In this document: positions 17,487-26,123 of the stretch, piece after piece
Numbering within the stretch: the first letter of the stretch is position 1
Layout of the letters: each line of letters starts with the position of its first letter
From: an uncultured Bacteroidota bacterium
Lineage (GTDB): Bacteria > Bacteroidota > Bacteroidia > Bacteroidales > F082
Direction of reading: 5' to 3'
DNA length: 50,852 nt
NCBI GenBank assembly: GCA_903957365.1
Contig: CAJBPB010000378.1
Location: forward strand, 1 to 50,852
Program-made: the position numbers and the translations under genes
Notes under the pieces: generated by a model
Told to the model about the DNA's origin: nothing
What the model saw: only the letters and a program-made list of their open reading frames with translations
The model's database searches: none

Positions 17487-18044
17487 TTAAAATTTCAATT
17501 CAACCTGAATCAGCATTGATTTAGAAATAGCTTCAAGATCATAGGGTTGTTCAATTACTGAATTTAACACCAGGGTTTCATGGGTGTTCAAATATTGGTT
17601 TTCAATTTTAATTTCTCCTGAAAAACAATAGATTACTGTGTTTTTTGTCCTGACCGTATGATGCTCGCCTGGCTGTAATTCAATCATTTTAATTGTTCCT
17701 TTTGCATTTCCTCTGGTCATCAGGTTAAAATCAGTCACTTTACCAAAGCATTTTGTGATGCTGCTTCCTGAGAATGAATCCTGTGCGAAAGATTTCAGAT
17801 AAACCGGATTTTCATTGTCATGAATCAATGTCATTTCGCCAAGTAATGGAAGAATGATCCGGCTTACACCGGGGAAAATTGTAAAAGTTGACGATTCTGT
17901 TTCAACCGTCGCAGTACTTATTCTGAATTGGAAATCCAGATTTTGAAGATTCGAACTTTTTGGATAGATGTACAATTCGGTTGTTGTTCCGCCGCTCCAA
18001 TGGGTTTTTTTATAGTCTTGAGGTTTTAAGATTTCGAACTTCAT
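17487..18044 (-). CDS. HutD/Ves family cupin protein
   Basis: A 185-residue protein. WSGGTTTELYIYPK near the N-terminus, then FRISTATVETESSTFTIFPG and VSRIILPLLGEMTLI, match the HutD/Ves pattern. Two cupin domains are typical. Family members are linked to histidine use (HutD) or cold response (Ves), but their chemical role is not settled. No hut gene is adjacent; urocanate hydratase lies 25 kb away. It is 17 bases from the YkgJ-like gene on the same strand, so the two may be one transcript. Confidence 0.75.
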   Translation of the reverse strand: MKFEILKPQDYKKTHWSGGTTTELYIYPKSSNLQNLDFQFRISTATVETESSTFTIFPGVSRIILPLLGEMTLIHDNENPVYLKSFAQDSFSGSSITKCFGKVTDFNLMTRGNAKGTIKMIELQPGEHHTVRTKNTVIYCFSGEIKIENQYLNTHETLVLNSVIEQPYDLEAISKSMLIQVELKF

Positions 18045-18061
18045 GCCTTTTTTATTGTGAA

Positions 18062-18541
18062 TTATTTATAATGGGTTTTCAACTGCTCAATAATATGAAA
18101 AACGCCAGGACAATAATGGGTGTTTTGAATATGTAACCGGATATTCTTTACAAATTCACGGTTGTTGGTATGTGGGTATTCGCGGCAGGCTTTGGGTCTG
18201 ACTTCGTAAATCCGGCATTTGTTGTCAGTCTCCAAAAAAGGACAGGGGGATTGATTAATGACAGTGTCGCCATCTTCGTCATTTTTTAAATATTTCTGGT
18301 GAAAAAGTGATTCGGTAATCTTTAAATAATGTGCGATTCTCCTGCGATCTGCCTGGTTCACAATGGGTGGAATACTCTTGCAGCAATTGGCGCATTGCAG
18401 GCAGTCGATACGGGAAAATACCTGATCATGTATTGTATCTGCCATTGCAGCCACTTCTTTGAGATTCTGTCTGGTCAGCCGAACCAGAAATTTCTTGTTT
18501 TCTTCTGTAACTGAATCACGGTTTAAGAGCCAGGAATCCAT
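18062..18541 (-). CDS. YkgJ-family cysteine-cluster protein
   Basis: A 159-residue protein of the zinc- or iron-binding CxxCxxxCC family. Cysteines: DCLQCANCCKSIPP (about residues 48-55), then SPCPFLETDNKCRIYEVRPKACREYPH (about 104-128) in the usual C-P-x-L…C-x-IY-x-RP-x-x-C-R-x-x-P pattern. The exact function is unknown. The last helix is followed by a further Cys in HYCPGVFH. It lies upstream of the HutD/Ves-like gene and likely shares its transcript. Confidence 0.8.
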   Translation of the reverse strand: MDSWLLNRDSVTEENKKFLVRLTRQNLKEVAAMADTIHDQVFSRIDCLQCANCCKSIPPIVNQADRRRIAHYLKITESLFHQKYLKNDEDGDTVINQSPCPFLETDNKCRIYEVRPKACREYPHTNNREFVKNIRLHIQNTHYCPGVFHIIEQLKTHYK

Positions 18542-18597
18542 GGTTATTAGTTTGTGATGAATGATTCTTCGACATATTTATATTCATCAAATGTAGG

Positions 18598-18638
18598 TAA
18601 AATAAAAAAAGCCCTGTGCAGGTACTGCGCAGGGCTTT
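18598..18638 (-). terminator. Intrinsic terminator of the ECF sigma operon
   Basis: A 14-base hairpin: arms at 18608-18621 and 18625-18638 (AAAGCCCTGTGCAG and CTGCGCAGGGCTTT, a single G-T type mismatch) around a 3-base loop. On the minus strand it is followed by a run of seven U. It is 57 bases after the stop of the PKD gene. Confidence 0.88.
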
Positions 18639-18694
18639 GGAAATAGTGTTGTCCGACTTTGAAATTGTCTGAAAATTGTCCTTCTGACAGTTTC

Positions 18695-21415
18695 TTATTC
18701 TTTAATAATTTTTCTGCTCAATGAAGTCCCGTTGCTCATGATCATTTTCACAAAGTAAACACCGGATTCAAGTTCAGAAACAGGAAGTTCAATTGTGGAT
18801 TTTCCTGCTGGAATTTCATATTTCGTTTCTGAAATCATTCTTCCTGAAAGATCATAGATCAAAACTGTATAACTGTTTTGTTTATCGAGGCTTATTTCAA
18901 TATGGGCAATTTCGTTCACCGGATTAGGATAGAAACTGCCAACTACTGAGGTGGTTTCATTCTCCATTGAGCCAAGGAAGCTGTTGCCTGAGAATGTCAT
19001 ATTTAACGTAATCACATTTTGCCCTTCCGTAATGTCAACCCGCATATAGTCGCTATTGACACCTGCAAGTTCAGGTTTGATAAAATACGTTCCATAAGCA
19101 AGTCCGGTAAACTGGAAACTGCCGTCAGAGGCCACTTCAGTAAAACCAAGTGGCTGATGGTCAGCATTCATAAGGAAAACGATGATTTGCCCGATAAAAT
19201 CAGCCCTGACTCCGGATTGGTTTATCTGTCCCGATATGGTTCCGTTTCCGGGATATAAGGGCGCGGAAGCGCTTACAAGACTGATATTATAGGGGTTTTC
19301 GGTTTCGCCCGGAATCACCTGTGTGGCTTCTTCCCAAAACAAGGTGCTTTCGTAATAGGTTGGCAGATAACCATTCCCGTCTAATGGAATTGCGAACAGA
19401 TTAAATGATCCGTTCGGCACGAATGGGAATGCATAAACCCCCATCGAATCGACTGGTGCGAGATTGAAATAGGGGAAATAATTGGTATCTGATTCCATCG
19501 AAAAGATCATGACAAATCCTGTATTCATTGGCCAGTTTCCTTCAAAAACCTGTCCGTAAACCTGGTTGAAAGCCATACTGTCACCTACTACAATACTTTG
19601 TCCGGAGGTAGCTGTACATTGGTTGTCGTCCCAGGTGGTAAGGGTAACAAAATAGACACCCGGATTTGGATAGGTATGGGTGAAAGGATTGCCAAGTGCT
19701 GCGATACCATCACCAAAATCCCACTGATAGGAAGCGGGGATATCGGATGAATGAAATCCTTCAAACTGAACGCTGTTGCCAGCATTAACATAAGTGAAAT
19801 AATTGAAGCATCCGGGATCGGTTTCGCCAACAGTAACCTGCTCGCACCAGCTGCTTTGACAGTTTTCGCTTGTAACTGTAAGACAAACGTTATAAACTCC
19901 GTCTGTAGAAAAAACATGCACCGGATTTTGTTCTGTTGAACCTGTTCCGTCACCGAAACTCCAGCTCCAGCTTATCAGGTTTCCGTAAGACAAATCGACA
20001 AACTGAATACCTGTTTGATTGTCGGTTGAATCAGGATAATAAGTAAACTGAGCGAGACAGGTAGTGGCTTCTCCAACCGTAATGGTTTGACAGGCAACAT
20101 CATAACATAAGCTGTCAGACGATGATATGGTTAGACAAACCGAATAGATGCCAGTTTCGGCATAGGTATGAACAGGCGATGCCTCCGTAGAATTTGTTCC
20201 GTCACCAAAATCCCAGAACCAGTTTTCAATATTTCCCATTGACATATCATGAAATGTCACATTATTTCCGTTGGTTGGATCAAACTCTGGCTGGAACCAG
20301 GCAAAGCAACCTGTTGAACCACCAACACTTACCAATTGTGTAAATGTGGAATAGCAACTTGAATCCGCATTTTGAATGGTCAGACTTACTACAAATTCAC
20401 CGGCGTAGGTGTAGGTATGTATTGGGTTTTGTTCGTTTGAGAATGTATCATCCCCAAAATGCCAGGTCCACATGGTCGGGTTACCGATAGAAGTGTCAAA
20501 AAATGAAATTTCATAACTGTTCGGATTGGGCTGAAAATAGAATGAAGCCATGCAGTTTCCGGTGGAACCAACATAAACCATTTGTGTAACGCTTGAAATA
20601 CAGCTGGAATCAGCATTCTGAATGGTTAAGCTTACTGCATATTCGCCCGGCTGATAAAAAGTATGGACAGGATTCTGTTCGTTTGAAACGGTACCATCCT
20701 CAAAAATCCATGTCCACATAGTCGGGTTTCCGATGGAAGTATCAAAGAAAGAGATTTCATAACTGTTTGGACTACATGCATAAATAAATGATGCTAAACA
20801 ATTTTCAACGATGGAATCACCTACCATCACAAGATTGCTGGCGACAGAAGTACAGACTGAATCGCTGCTGCTGACAACCAGCATAACTTCATAAACCCCT
20901 GTCTGCTGATAATATTTCAGTGGATAGGCTTCGTTCGAATAAGTGCCGTCACCAAAACTCCACATATAGGAAAGATTGCTGCCAATCGACTCATCCATAA
21001 ATTGAATAGTTTGGTAATCAACGGCATAATAGCTAAATGCAGCCTGACAACCACCTGGTTGACAGGAGACAACAAAATCGAAAACAAACACATTCTGGGC
21101 ATTTGCACTGACCGGGACAATTTCTCCCTGGGTACTTCCATCACAATTAGAGGTGCTGATTTGCAGCGTTCCCTGTTCGCCTTCGATTGTACCTGTGAAA
21201 TCATAATTTCCCAATGGTCCTGTTAGGAGCACCGTTGTGATGCCTGAAGTACTGTCACTTTGATTGAAAAGTGAAATATACACTTCGTGATTAACAACAG
21301 GGGCGCCTGTTTGCTCGTCCGTTATATGGCCCGACACCTGCACTGTAATCTGATACATTTGTGCTGATGTAACCATCGTTGCGAACATGAAAAGAATGAA
21401 TAGTAGTTTTTTCAT
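18695..21415 (-). CDS. Large secreted PKD-repeat protein with T9SS sorting domain
   Basis: A 906-residue exported protein. It starts with signal peptide MKKLLFILFMFATMVTSAQ, then a carboxypeptidase-like/CNA-type region (VSGHITDEQTGAPV, about 26-110). Six PKD-type repeats of about 80 residues follow (about 120-600), each with a W-x-F-GDG-type core (e.g. WSFGDGT, WDFGDGT) and a conserved Cys near its start. A second prealbumin-like stretch follows (VYGQVFEGNWPM, then GTISGQIN). The end (SFYPNPVNEIAHIEIS … SGRMISETKYEIPAG … VYFVKMIMSNGTSLSRKI) is a type A T9SS sorting domain, so it is probably secreted and surface-attached. PKD repeats 2 and 3 are nearly identical. It is the third gene of the ECF sigma operon. 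Confidence 0.9.
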   Translation of the reverse strand: MKKLLFILFMFATMVTSAQMYQITVQVSGHITDEQTGAPVVNHEVYISLFNQSDSTSGITTVLLTGPLGNYDFTGTIEGEQGTLQISTSNCDGSTQGEIVPVSANAQNVFVFDFVVSCQPGGCQAAFSYYAVDYQTIQFMDESIGSNLSYMWSFGDGTYSNEAYPLKYYQQTGVYEVMLVVSSSDSVCTSVASNLVMVGDSIVENCLASFIYACSPNSYEISFFDTSIGNPTMWTWIFEDGTVSNEQNPVHTFYQPGEYAVSLTIQNADSSCISSVTQMVYVGSTGNCMASFYFQPNPNSYEISFFDTSIGNPTMWTWHFGDDTFSNEQNPIHTYTYAGEFVVSLTIQNADSSCYSTFTQLVSVGGSTGCFAWFQPEFDPTNGNNVTFHDMSMGNIENWFWDFGDGTNSTEASPVHTYAETGIYSVCLTISSSDSLCYDVACQTITVGEATTCLAQFTYYPDSTDNQTGIQFVDLSYGNLISWSWSFGDGTGSTEQNPVHVFSTDGVYNVCLTVTSENCQSSWCEQVTVGETDPGCFNYFTYVNAGNSVQFEGFHSSDIPASYQWDFGDGIAALGNPFTHTYPNPGVYFVTLTTWDDNQCTATSGQSIVVGDSMAFNQVYGQVFEGNWPMNTGFVMIFSMESDTNYFPYFNLAPVDSMGVYAFPFVPNGSFNLFAIPLDGNGYLPTYYESTLFWEEATQVIPGETENPYNISLVSASAPLYPGNGTISGQINQSGVRADFIGQIIVFLMNADHQPLGFTEVASDGSFQFTGLAYGTYFIKPELAGVNSDYMRVDITEGQNVITLNMTFSGNSFLGSMENETTSVVGSFYPNPVNEIAHIEISLDKQNSYTVLIYDLSGRMISETKYEIPAGKSTIELPVSELESGVYFVKMIMSNGTSLSRKIIKE

Positions 21416-21474
21416 GGTTTAATTATTTAATGATTTGATTTAAAAATTTTTATACTCATTTGTAACTCGACGAA

Positions 21475-22758
21475 TTATCGTATTCCTACACCCAGCCTTA
21501 GGCCGAAACCATAGGGCGGATCAGTATAATCTGATTTCTGGTACACTGAATTGAAATAGTAGGTAACACGTGGTTCTATCTCGAAAAACAGCCTGCTTTT
21601 TGTGTATCGTGTGAAATTGAATCCTGCCGTCAACTGCCAGTTTGTCTGAACCCTTTCAGGTGTGATGCGGTTAATCTGAACGATTTGATTAAGGCCGGCA
21701 TCGTATTGAAAATCAACAGCTTCATTTGTAAGTAAAATGGAAAGAATAGGCGAAAATCTAAGTCCGAGACTGTAATTTTCTTTTCTGATAAAATCATAAC
21801 CCATCAGAAAAGGAATCTGCAGATAAACGAACTTTCTGTAAACTTTGGCATAATCTGTTTGGGTGACAGTATCAAAAACCTCTGAATCAGTTGTGTGGAC
21901 TATTTGTATCATCTCAAAATTCTGCTCGTTGAAATTGAAGCTGATCGAATCAAGTTTCTTATAGGTTCCCAGAAATTCATTGTAATTGATTGCATATTCA
22001 AAATAACCATTACTGACCGATACGCCCAGTCCGGTGCCAAGAACATATTTGTTGTCAAACATTTTGTATTGAAATTCGGCACCCAAACCATGCATCAGTT
22101 TTTCGTTTTCGATGATATTGTAAATCATCTCAGGTCGATAATAGATATTGAACATGGCCTGATGATTTTTGTTTTTCGCGGGCTTTCTTTCGGGGATGTC
22201 CTTTTCTGTTTGTCTGGTTTCCTTCTGAACGACTGAATCAGTAATTGCCAGATTGGTGACTGTTTCCTGAGAAACACTTTCTTCAATGATGGGCAATTCA
22301 ACTTCATTTTTAACTTCCGCTTCACTTTGCATTGGATTTTCGTTCATTACCATTTTCTGATCAATGAAACCGTATGAAGTTTCCGGAACATTATTTCCTG
22401 TATTTTTTACTTCAATCTTTTGATCAGTATGTATGTCCGAAGTCAAATTGCTGTTTCCAATTATCTGACTAACTTTTTCTGTATTCGTGTATTTCACTTC
22501 CAGATTTCCTGTTCCTGCTTCCAGCTTTGTGCTTACCTCTTCCTGACCTGGATTAAATATGAATATCATTCCGGCAAATAGACCCATCAAAAGCAAACCG
22601 CCAATGATGAATTTTTTCTTTCTGTTGTTGTTTGTCTGCGCGACAGGTAATCCGTATGCTTCCTCCAAAAAACGATTGCGGTGCAGTTCGTCCGTTTTGG
22701 GCGCATAGGATCTGAGTGAATTCTGAAGAATCTTATCGATATTGTCTCTTTCAATCAT
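21475..22758 (-). CDS. Membrane-anchored barrel-like partner of the ECF sigma factor
   Basis: A 427-residue protein. Its N-terminus (about 1-45) is charged and cytoplasmic-like (IDKILQNSLRSYAPKTDELH), then comes a single membrane helix (FIIGGLLLMGLFAGMIFIF, about 50-68), a Ser/Thr/Glu-rich linker (about 70-200), and a C-terminal region with the alternating strand pattern of a small outer-membrane barrel (RKFVYLQIPFLMGYDFI; PRVTYYFNSVYQ … GFGLRLGVGI). It overlaps the sigma gene by four bases (ATGA, 22755-22758), so it is probably the anti-sigma or signal-receiving partner. That role is inferred from position; no known anti-sigma domain is seen. Confidence 0.7.
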   Translation of the reverse strand: MIERDNIDKILQNSLRSYAPKTDELHRNRFLEEAYGLPVAQTNNNRKKKFIIGGLLLMGLFAGMIFIFNPGQEEVSTKLEAGTGNLEVKYTNTEKVSQIIGNSNLTSDIHTDQKIEVKNTGNNVPETSYGFIDQKMVMNENPMQSEAEVKNEVELPIIEESVSQETVTNLAITDSVVQKETRQTEKDIPERKPAKNKNHQAMFNIYYRPEMIYNIIENEKLMHGLGAEFQYKMFDNKYVLGTGLGVSVSNGYFEYAINYNEFLGTYKKLDSISFNFNEQNFEMIQIVHTTDSEVFDTVTQTDYAKVYRKFVYLQIPFLMGYDFIRKENYSLGLRFSPILSILLTNEAVDFQYDAGLNQIVQINRITPERVQTNWQLTAGFNFTRYTKSRLFFEIEPRVTYYFNSVYQKSDYTDPPYGFGLRLGVGIR

Positions 22759-23324
22759 TTTACACTCTCCTGTAATTTACGAACAGAAATCATTTTTTTT
22801 CTTAGCATTGACCTTGCTTTTGATAATTGTGATTTTGATGTGTTTTCGCTGATATTCAATGAGGATGCAATTTCTTTATGTGACATTTTTTCAAATACAT
22901 ACAGGTTTAATACAGTCCGGTACCCTACAGGTAATGTTTGGATCATTTCAATCACAAATTGGGGTTCGGCAGAAGTGATTGGCAATTCATAATCTTCATC
23001 ATTTTCGGTTTCATCTTTGATGTTTTCGTTGCCATTCAGTCTGACCAGTTCCATTTTTTTGCGCAATGCACCCAGACAATTATTTACTGTTATCCGTTTC
23101 ATCCAAGCTTCAAATGAGCCTTGAAATGTTTCTTGAAAATCCTTGATGCCACGTATTATTTTAATCAATGATTCGTGGAGCAAATCTTCAGCATCCTCAC
23201 GACAATCGCAGTACCGCATCGAGATGCCCAGTAAAACCGGTGAATATGTATCATATAACTCCTCCATCGCTTTTTTTTCGCCTTTTTTTAGTCGATTAAC
23301 CAAAGTTTCGTTCTTCCGCTGCAT
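22755..23324 (-). CDS. RNA polymerase sigma-70 factor, ECF subfamily
   Basis: A 189-residue ECF factor. Region 2 covers MEELYDTYSPVLLGISMRYC to KDFQETFQGSFEAWMKRI (about 20-85), and region 4 covers LPVGYRTVLNLYVFEKMSHKEIA … NTSKSQLSKARSMLRKK (about 130-175). Three ATGs are possible: 23342, 23333 and 23324. A probable promoter -10 element covers 23336-23344, so 23324 is chosen. It heads a three-gene operon with the membrane partner and the PKD protein. Confidence 0.92.
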   Translation of the reverse strand: MQRKNETLVNRLKKGEKKAMEELYDTYSPVLLGISMRYCDCREDAEDLLHESLIKIIRGIKDFQETFQGSFEAWMKRITVNNCLGALRKKMELVRLNGNENIKDETENDEDYELPITSAEPQFVIEMIQTLPVGYRTVLNLYVFEKMSHKEIASSLNISENTSKSQLSKARSMLRKKMISVRKLQESVK

Positions 23325-23334
23325 ATTATACATG

Positions 23335-23361
23335 CTAAACACCGATTTTTAAAAAGGTTGC
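23335..23361 (-). promoter_or_regulatory. Candidate ECF-type autoregulated promoter
   Basis: On the minus strand GCAACC (23356-23361) precedes CTTTTTAAAAAT and CGGTGTTTA (23336-23344), 11 bases apart. An AAC-containing -35 and a CGT-like -10 are general ECF features. From memory, the GCAACCTTTTT/CGGTGT pattern recurs ahead of Bacteroidetes ECF sigma genes. It sits just upstream of the sigma start at 23324 and suggests self-activation. Confidence 0.5.
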
Positions 23362-23652
23362 CTGAGGGGTTAACTTTTTTTTTACAAACTGTATTTTGGA
23401 ATTATCAGCAATTCTTGGAATGCAATTCAGTAATTTACTTAGAGGATACAGGTTTCAAAAGTACTTAAAAATCAAATAAATGTAGTAAAATTCAATCTGA
23501 AATGCTGGTTTGTCCAACACATTCAATGCATTAGCCTTACATTTTATTTAGATTTAAAATAAATTGTCTGAAGTAAGCAATTGCTGTCCAGTTTCATCGA
23601 CTATTTTTTTACTTTAGTTGCTTGTAGGTGAACACCGAAATACATATAAGAC
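23362..23652. other. Intergenic region between sigma and NuoE-like operons
   Basis: An AT-rich divergent spacer of 291 bases. It has poly-T stretches and an imperfect -7 box, TACTTTAG, at about 23610-23617, ahead of the NuoE-like gene. No gene, hairpin or repeat was recognised. Confidence 0.3.
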
Positions 23653-24177
23653 ATGCGTATCCATAGAATTCAGGCAGAAAAAATAAAGCAGGAACAATCT
23701 CCGGTCGATTTGAGCCAGCTTGAGCATTTGTTTGCAAAATACCGTAACAAAAGTGGAAGTTTGATTCCGCTGTTACAAGGCACACAGCATCTTTACGGAT
23801 TTATTCCGGCTCCGGCCTTCGATATGATCTCAAAAGAGACGGGTATTGAAACCGCTGATATTTACGGTGTTGCAACTTTCTATGCCCAGTTCAGATTGAA
23901 TCCGGTCGGAAAAGTCATTATTAAAGTTTGTCATGGTACCGCTTGTCATGTGCAGAATGCCAATGCCATTACCGATGCGGTGCAGGATGAACTCGAAGTA
24001 AAAGATGGCGAAACAACGCCTGACGGGATGTTTACACTCGAATCGGTCGCCTGTCTCGGTTGTTGCTCACTCGCTCCGGTGCTGATGATTGGTGATAGCA
24101 GTTTTGGTAAACTCACAGGCAAATCAGCCGTGAAAGTGATACGTGAGATAAAGGATACAATGAAAAATGAAAACTAA
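23653..24177 (+). CDS. NuoE/HydC-like [2Fe-2S] subunit
   Basis: A 174-residue thioredoxin-fold subunit that holds one [2Fe-2S] cluster and assists the flavin subunit of an NADH-linked complex. N-terminal helices (LSQLEHLFAKYRNKSGSLIP) are followed by LQGTQHLYGFIP, then GVATFYAQF (about residues 76-84), CHGTACH with the first cysteine pair, and ACLGCCSLAPVLMI with the second pair. The length and pattern fit NuoE/HydC. It overlaps the NuoF-like gene by 11 bases, and together with the fusion gene they form one operon. No other complex I subunit is nearby, so it is not classical complex I. Confidence 0.92.
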   Translation: MRIHRIQAEKIKQEQSPVDLSQLEHLFAKYRNKSGSLIPLLQGTQHLYGFIPAPAFDMISKETGIETADIYGVATFYAQFRLNPVGKVIIKVCHGTACHVQNANAITDAVQDELEVKDGETTPDGMFTLESVACLGCCSLAPVLMIGDSSFGKLTGKSAVKVIREIKDTMKNEN

Positions 24178-25975
24178 GTCTGCAACCATGGAAACAAGCA
24201 TAAAACCCAAAATAATCGTCGGACTTGGAAGCTGTGGAATTGCTGCCGGTGCCGCCAAAACGTATGATAAGCTGCTTGCTTTGTCAAAAAGTGGTAAATA
24301 TGATTTCGAGTTGGCCAAAACGAGTTGCATCGGTATGTGCTACAAAGAGCCACTTGTTGAAGTGCAGGATAAGTCAGGATCAGTGATTTATGGTGATATG
24401 ACTGATGATAAGGTGATTGCAGTGATAGAAGAGCATTTTGCGACTGATACAATTGTTGCCGGTATGGCGGTTCATTCTTCTTACAGTGAAGCTTCTGAAG
24501 ATGCCTATTTCAATGGTCAGGTGAAAATTGCCTTGAGAAATTGCGGGTATATAGATCCTGAGTCGATTGAGGAAGCGGAAAATCGTGAAGCCTATAAAGC
24601 CATACGCCATATCCTGAAAAGCGAAATGAAGCAGATGGATGTGATTCAGACCATACTCGACTCGGGATTACGCGGCCGTGGTGGTGGTGGATTTCCAACC
24701 GGAATGAAATGGAAATTTGCTTACCAGAATGTTAATGAACAGAAATATATTATCTGTAATGCAGATGAAGGCGATCCTGGCGCATTTATGGACAGGTCGT
24801 TACTCGAAGGCGATCCCCACGCCGTGCTCGAAGGGATGATTATCGGCGGTTACGCAATCGGTGCTTCGGCAGGTATCATCTACTGCCGGGCCGAATATCC
24901 TCTGGCCATCAAGCGATTGAATATCGCTATCAAGCAGGCCCACAACAAGGGATATCTCGGACAAAATGTGATGGGTAAGGAAAATTTCAACTTTGATATT
25001 TATGTCAAAGAAGGTGCTGGTGCGTTCGTTTGTGGTGAAGAAACTGCTTTGATTGCTTCCATCGAAGGACAACGCGGTATGCCGCGAAAACGTCCGCCTT
25101 TCCCTGCTGTTTCAGGTTTATGGAAGAAACCAACCAACATCAATAATGTTGAAACCTGGGGAAATGTGCCATGGATTATCAATCATGGTGCAGCAGCCTA
25201 TGCCGCTTATGGTACCGCCAAAAGCAAGGGAACCAAGGTATTCGCGTTAACCGGAAAAATCAAACATAGCGGATTGGTAGAGGTTCCGATGGGAATTACC
25301 ATCAACGATATCATCTACAAGCTGGGTGGCGGAATCCAGAATGACAAGAAGTTCAAAGCAGTTCAGTTGGGTGGTCCGTCGGGTGGTTGCATACCAGCCG
25401 AACTTGGTCATACGATTGTCGATTATGATTCGGTAAACGCAACAGGTGCCATCATGGGATCTGGAGGTATGGTAGTGATGGACGAAACCACCTGTATGAT
25501 CGATCTTGCCAAATTCTTCCTGCATTTCACCCAGGATGAATCCTGCGGAAAATGTACTTTCTGCCGCATTGGAACCAAACGCATGCTCGAAATACTGGAG
25601 CGTATCACCGAAGGAAAAGGCGAACCAGACGATATTGGTAAACTTGAAACACTTGCCGATCAGATTAAAAATAATTCACTCTGCGGTCTCGGACAAACAG
25701 CGCCAAATCCTGTACTTACAACGCTTAAATATTTCAGACATGAGTACGAAGCCCATATTTTCCATAAAAAATGTCCGGCAAAGGTTTGTAAACCCTTGTT
25801 AACTTATACGATCGATCCTGAAAAATGTACCGGATGTACAGTTTGCGGAAAAAAATGCCCGTCATCCGCTATCGAGGGAGGTCGCAAAACCACCCATTCC
25901 ATACATCAGGATAAGTGTATCAAATGCGGCGAATGTTTCACGGTTTGTAAGTTCGATGCCGTGCTGGTGGAGTAA
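24167..25975 (+). CDS. NuoF/HydB-like FMN and iron-sulfur subunit
   Basis: A 602-residue NADH-binding flavoprotein. N-terminal thioredoxin-like [2Fe-2S] domain: GSCGIAAGAAKTYD … SCIGMCYKEPLVEV (about 17-66). FMN/NAD(H) core: LRGRGGGGFPTGMKWKFA (about 167-184), CNADEGDPGAFMDRSLLEG, GAGAFVCGEETALIASIEG (about 282-300). [4Fe-4S] site: ESCGKCTFCRIGTKRM (about 458-473) and SLCGLGQ. The C-terminus adds two [4Fe-4S] ferredoxin motifs, CTGCTVCGKKCP and CIKCGECFTVCK (about 552-595). This HydB-like build differs from complex I NuoF and matches bifurcating hydrogenases, formate dehydrogenases and Stn-type transhydrogenases. An ATG at 24188 is an alternative start. Confidence 0.93.
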   Translation: MKTKSATMETSIKPKIIVGLGSCGIAAGAAKTYDKLLALSKSGKYDFELAKTSCIGMCYKEPLVEVQDKSGSVIYGDMTDDKVIAVIEEHFATDTIVAGMAVHSSYSEASEDAYFNGQVKIALRNCGYIDPESIEEAENREAYKAIRHILKSEMKQMDVIQTILDSGLRGRGGGGFPTGMKWKFAYQNVNEQKYIICNADEGDPGAFMDRSLLEGDPHAVLEGMIIGGYAIGASAGIIYCRAEYPLAIKRLNIAIKQAHNKGYLGQNVMGKENFNFDIYVKEGAGAFVCGEETALIASIEGQRGMPRKRPPFPAVSGLWKKPTNINNVETWGNVPWIINHGAAAYAAYGTAKSKGTKVFALTGKIKHSGLVEVPMGITINDIIYKLGGGIQNDKKFKAVQLGGPSGGCIPAELGHTIVDYDSVNATGAIMGSGGMVVMDETTCMIDLAKFFLHFTQDESCGKCTFCRIGTKRMLEILERITEGKGEPDDIGKLETLADQIKNNSLCGLGQTAPNPVLTTLKYFRHEYEAHIFHKKCPAKVCKPLLTYTIDPEKCTGCTVCGKKCPSSAIEGGRKTTHSIHQDKCIKCGECFTVCKFDAVLVE

Positions 25976-26123
25976 GGAAGTTGGAAGCTAGAAGTCGGAA
26001 GACCAGATAGGAGGGGGATTTTTGAGTTGCTCCCCCGTTTTCGGGGATCGGGGGGCAAGGTAAATTCAAAATTCAAATAGCAAATAGCAAAATGCAAGAA
26101 TTGATTTGAAAAAAAGACAAAAA
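25976..26123. repeat. Low-complexity repeat spacer in the operon
   Basis: A 148-base spacer inside an otherwise tight operon. It holds a degenerate GGAAGTTGGAAGCTAGAAGTCGG-like heptamer run (25977-26000), G/C runs that can pair (GGGGG at 26013-26017 with CTCCCCC at 26031-26037; CCCCCGTTTTCGGGG around 26033-26047), and CAAATAGCAAATAGCAAAA (26075-26093). Similar GAAGTTGGAAGTTAG words occur after adk at 17453-17480. Such junk is common between environmental Bacteroidetes genes; here it separates two subunits of one complex. Confidence 0.5.
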
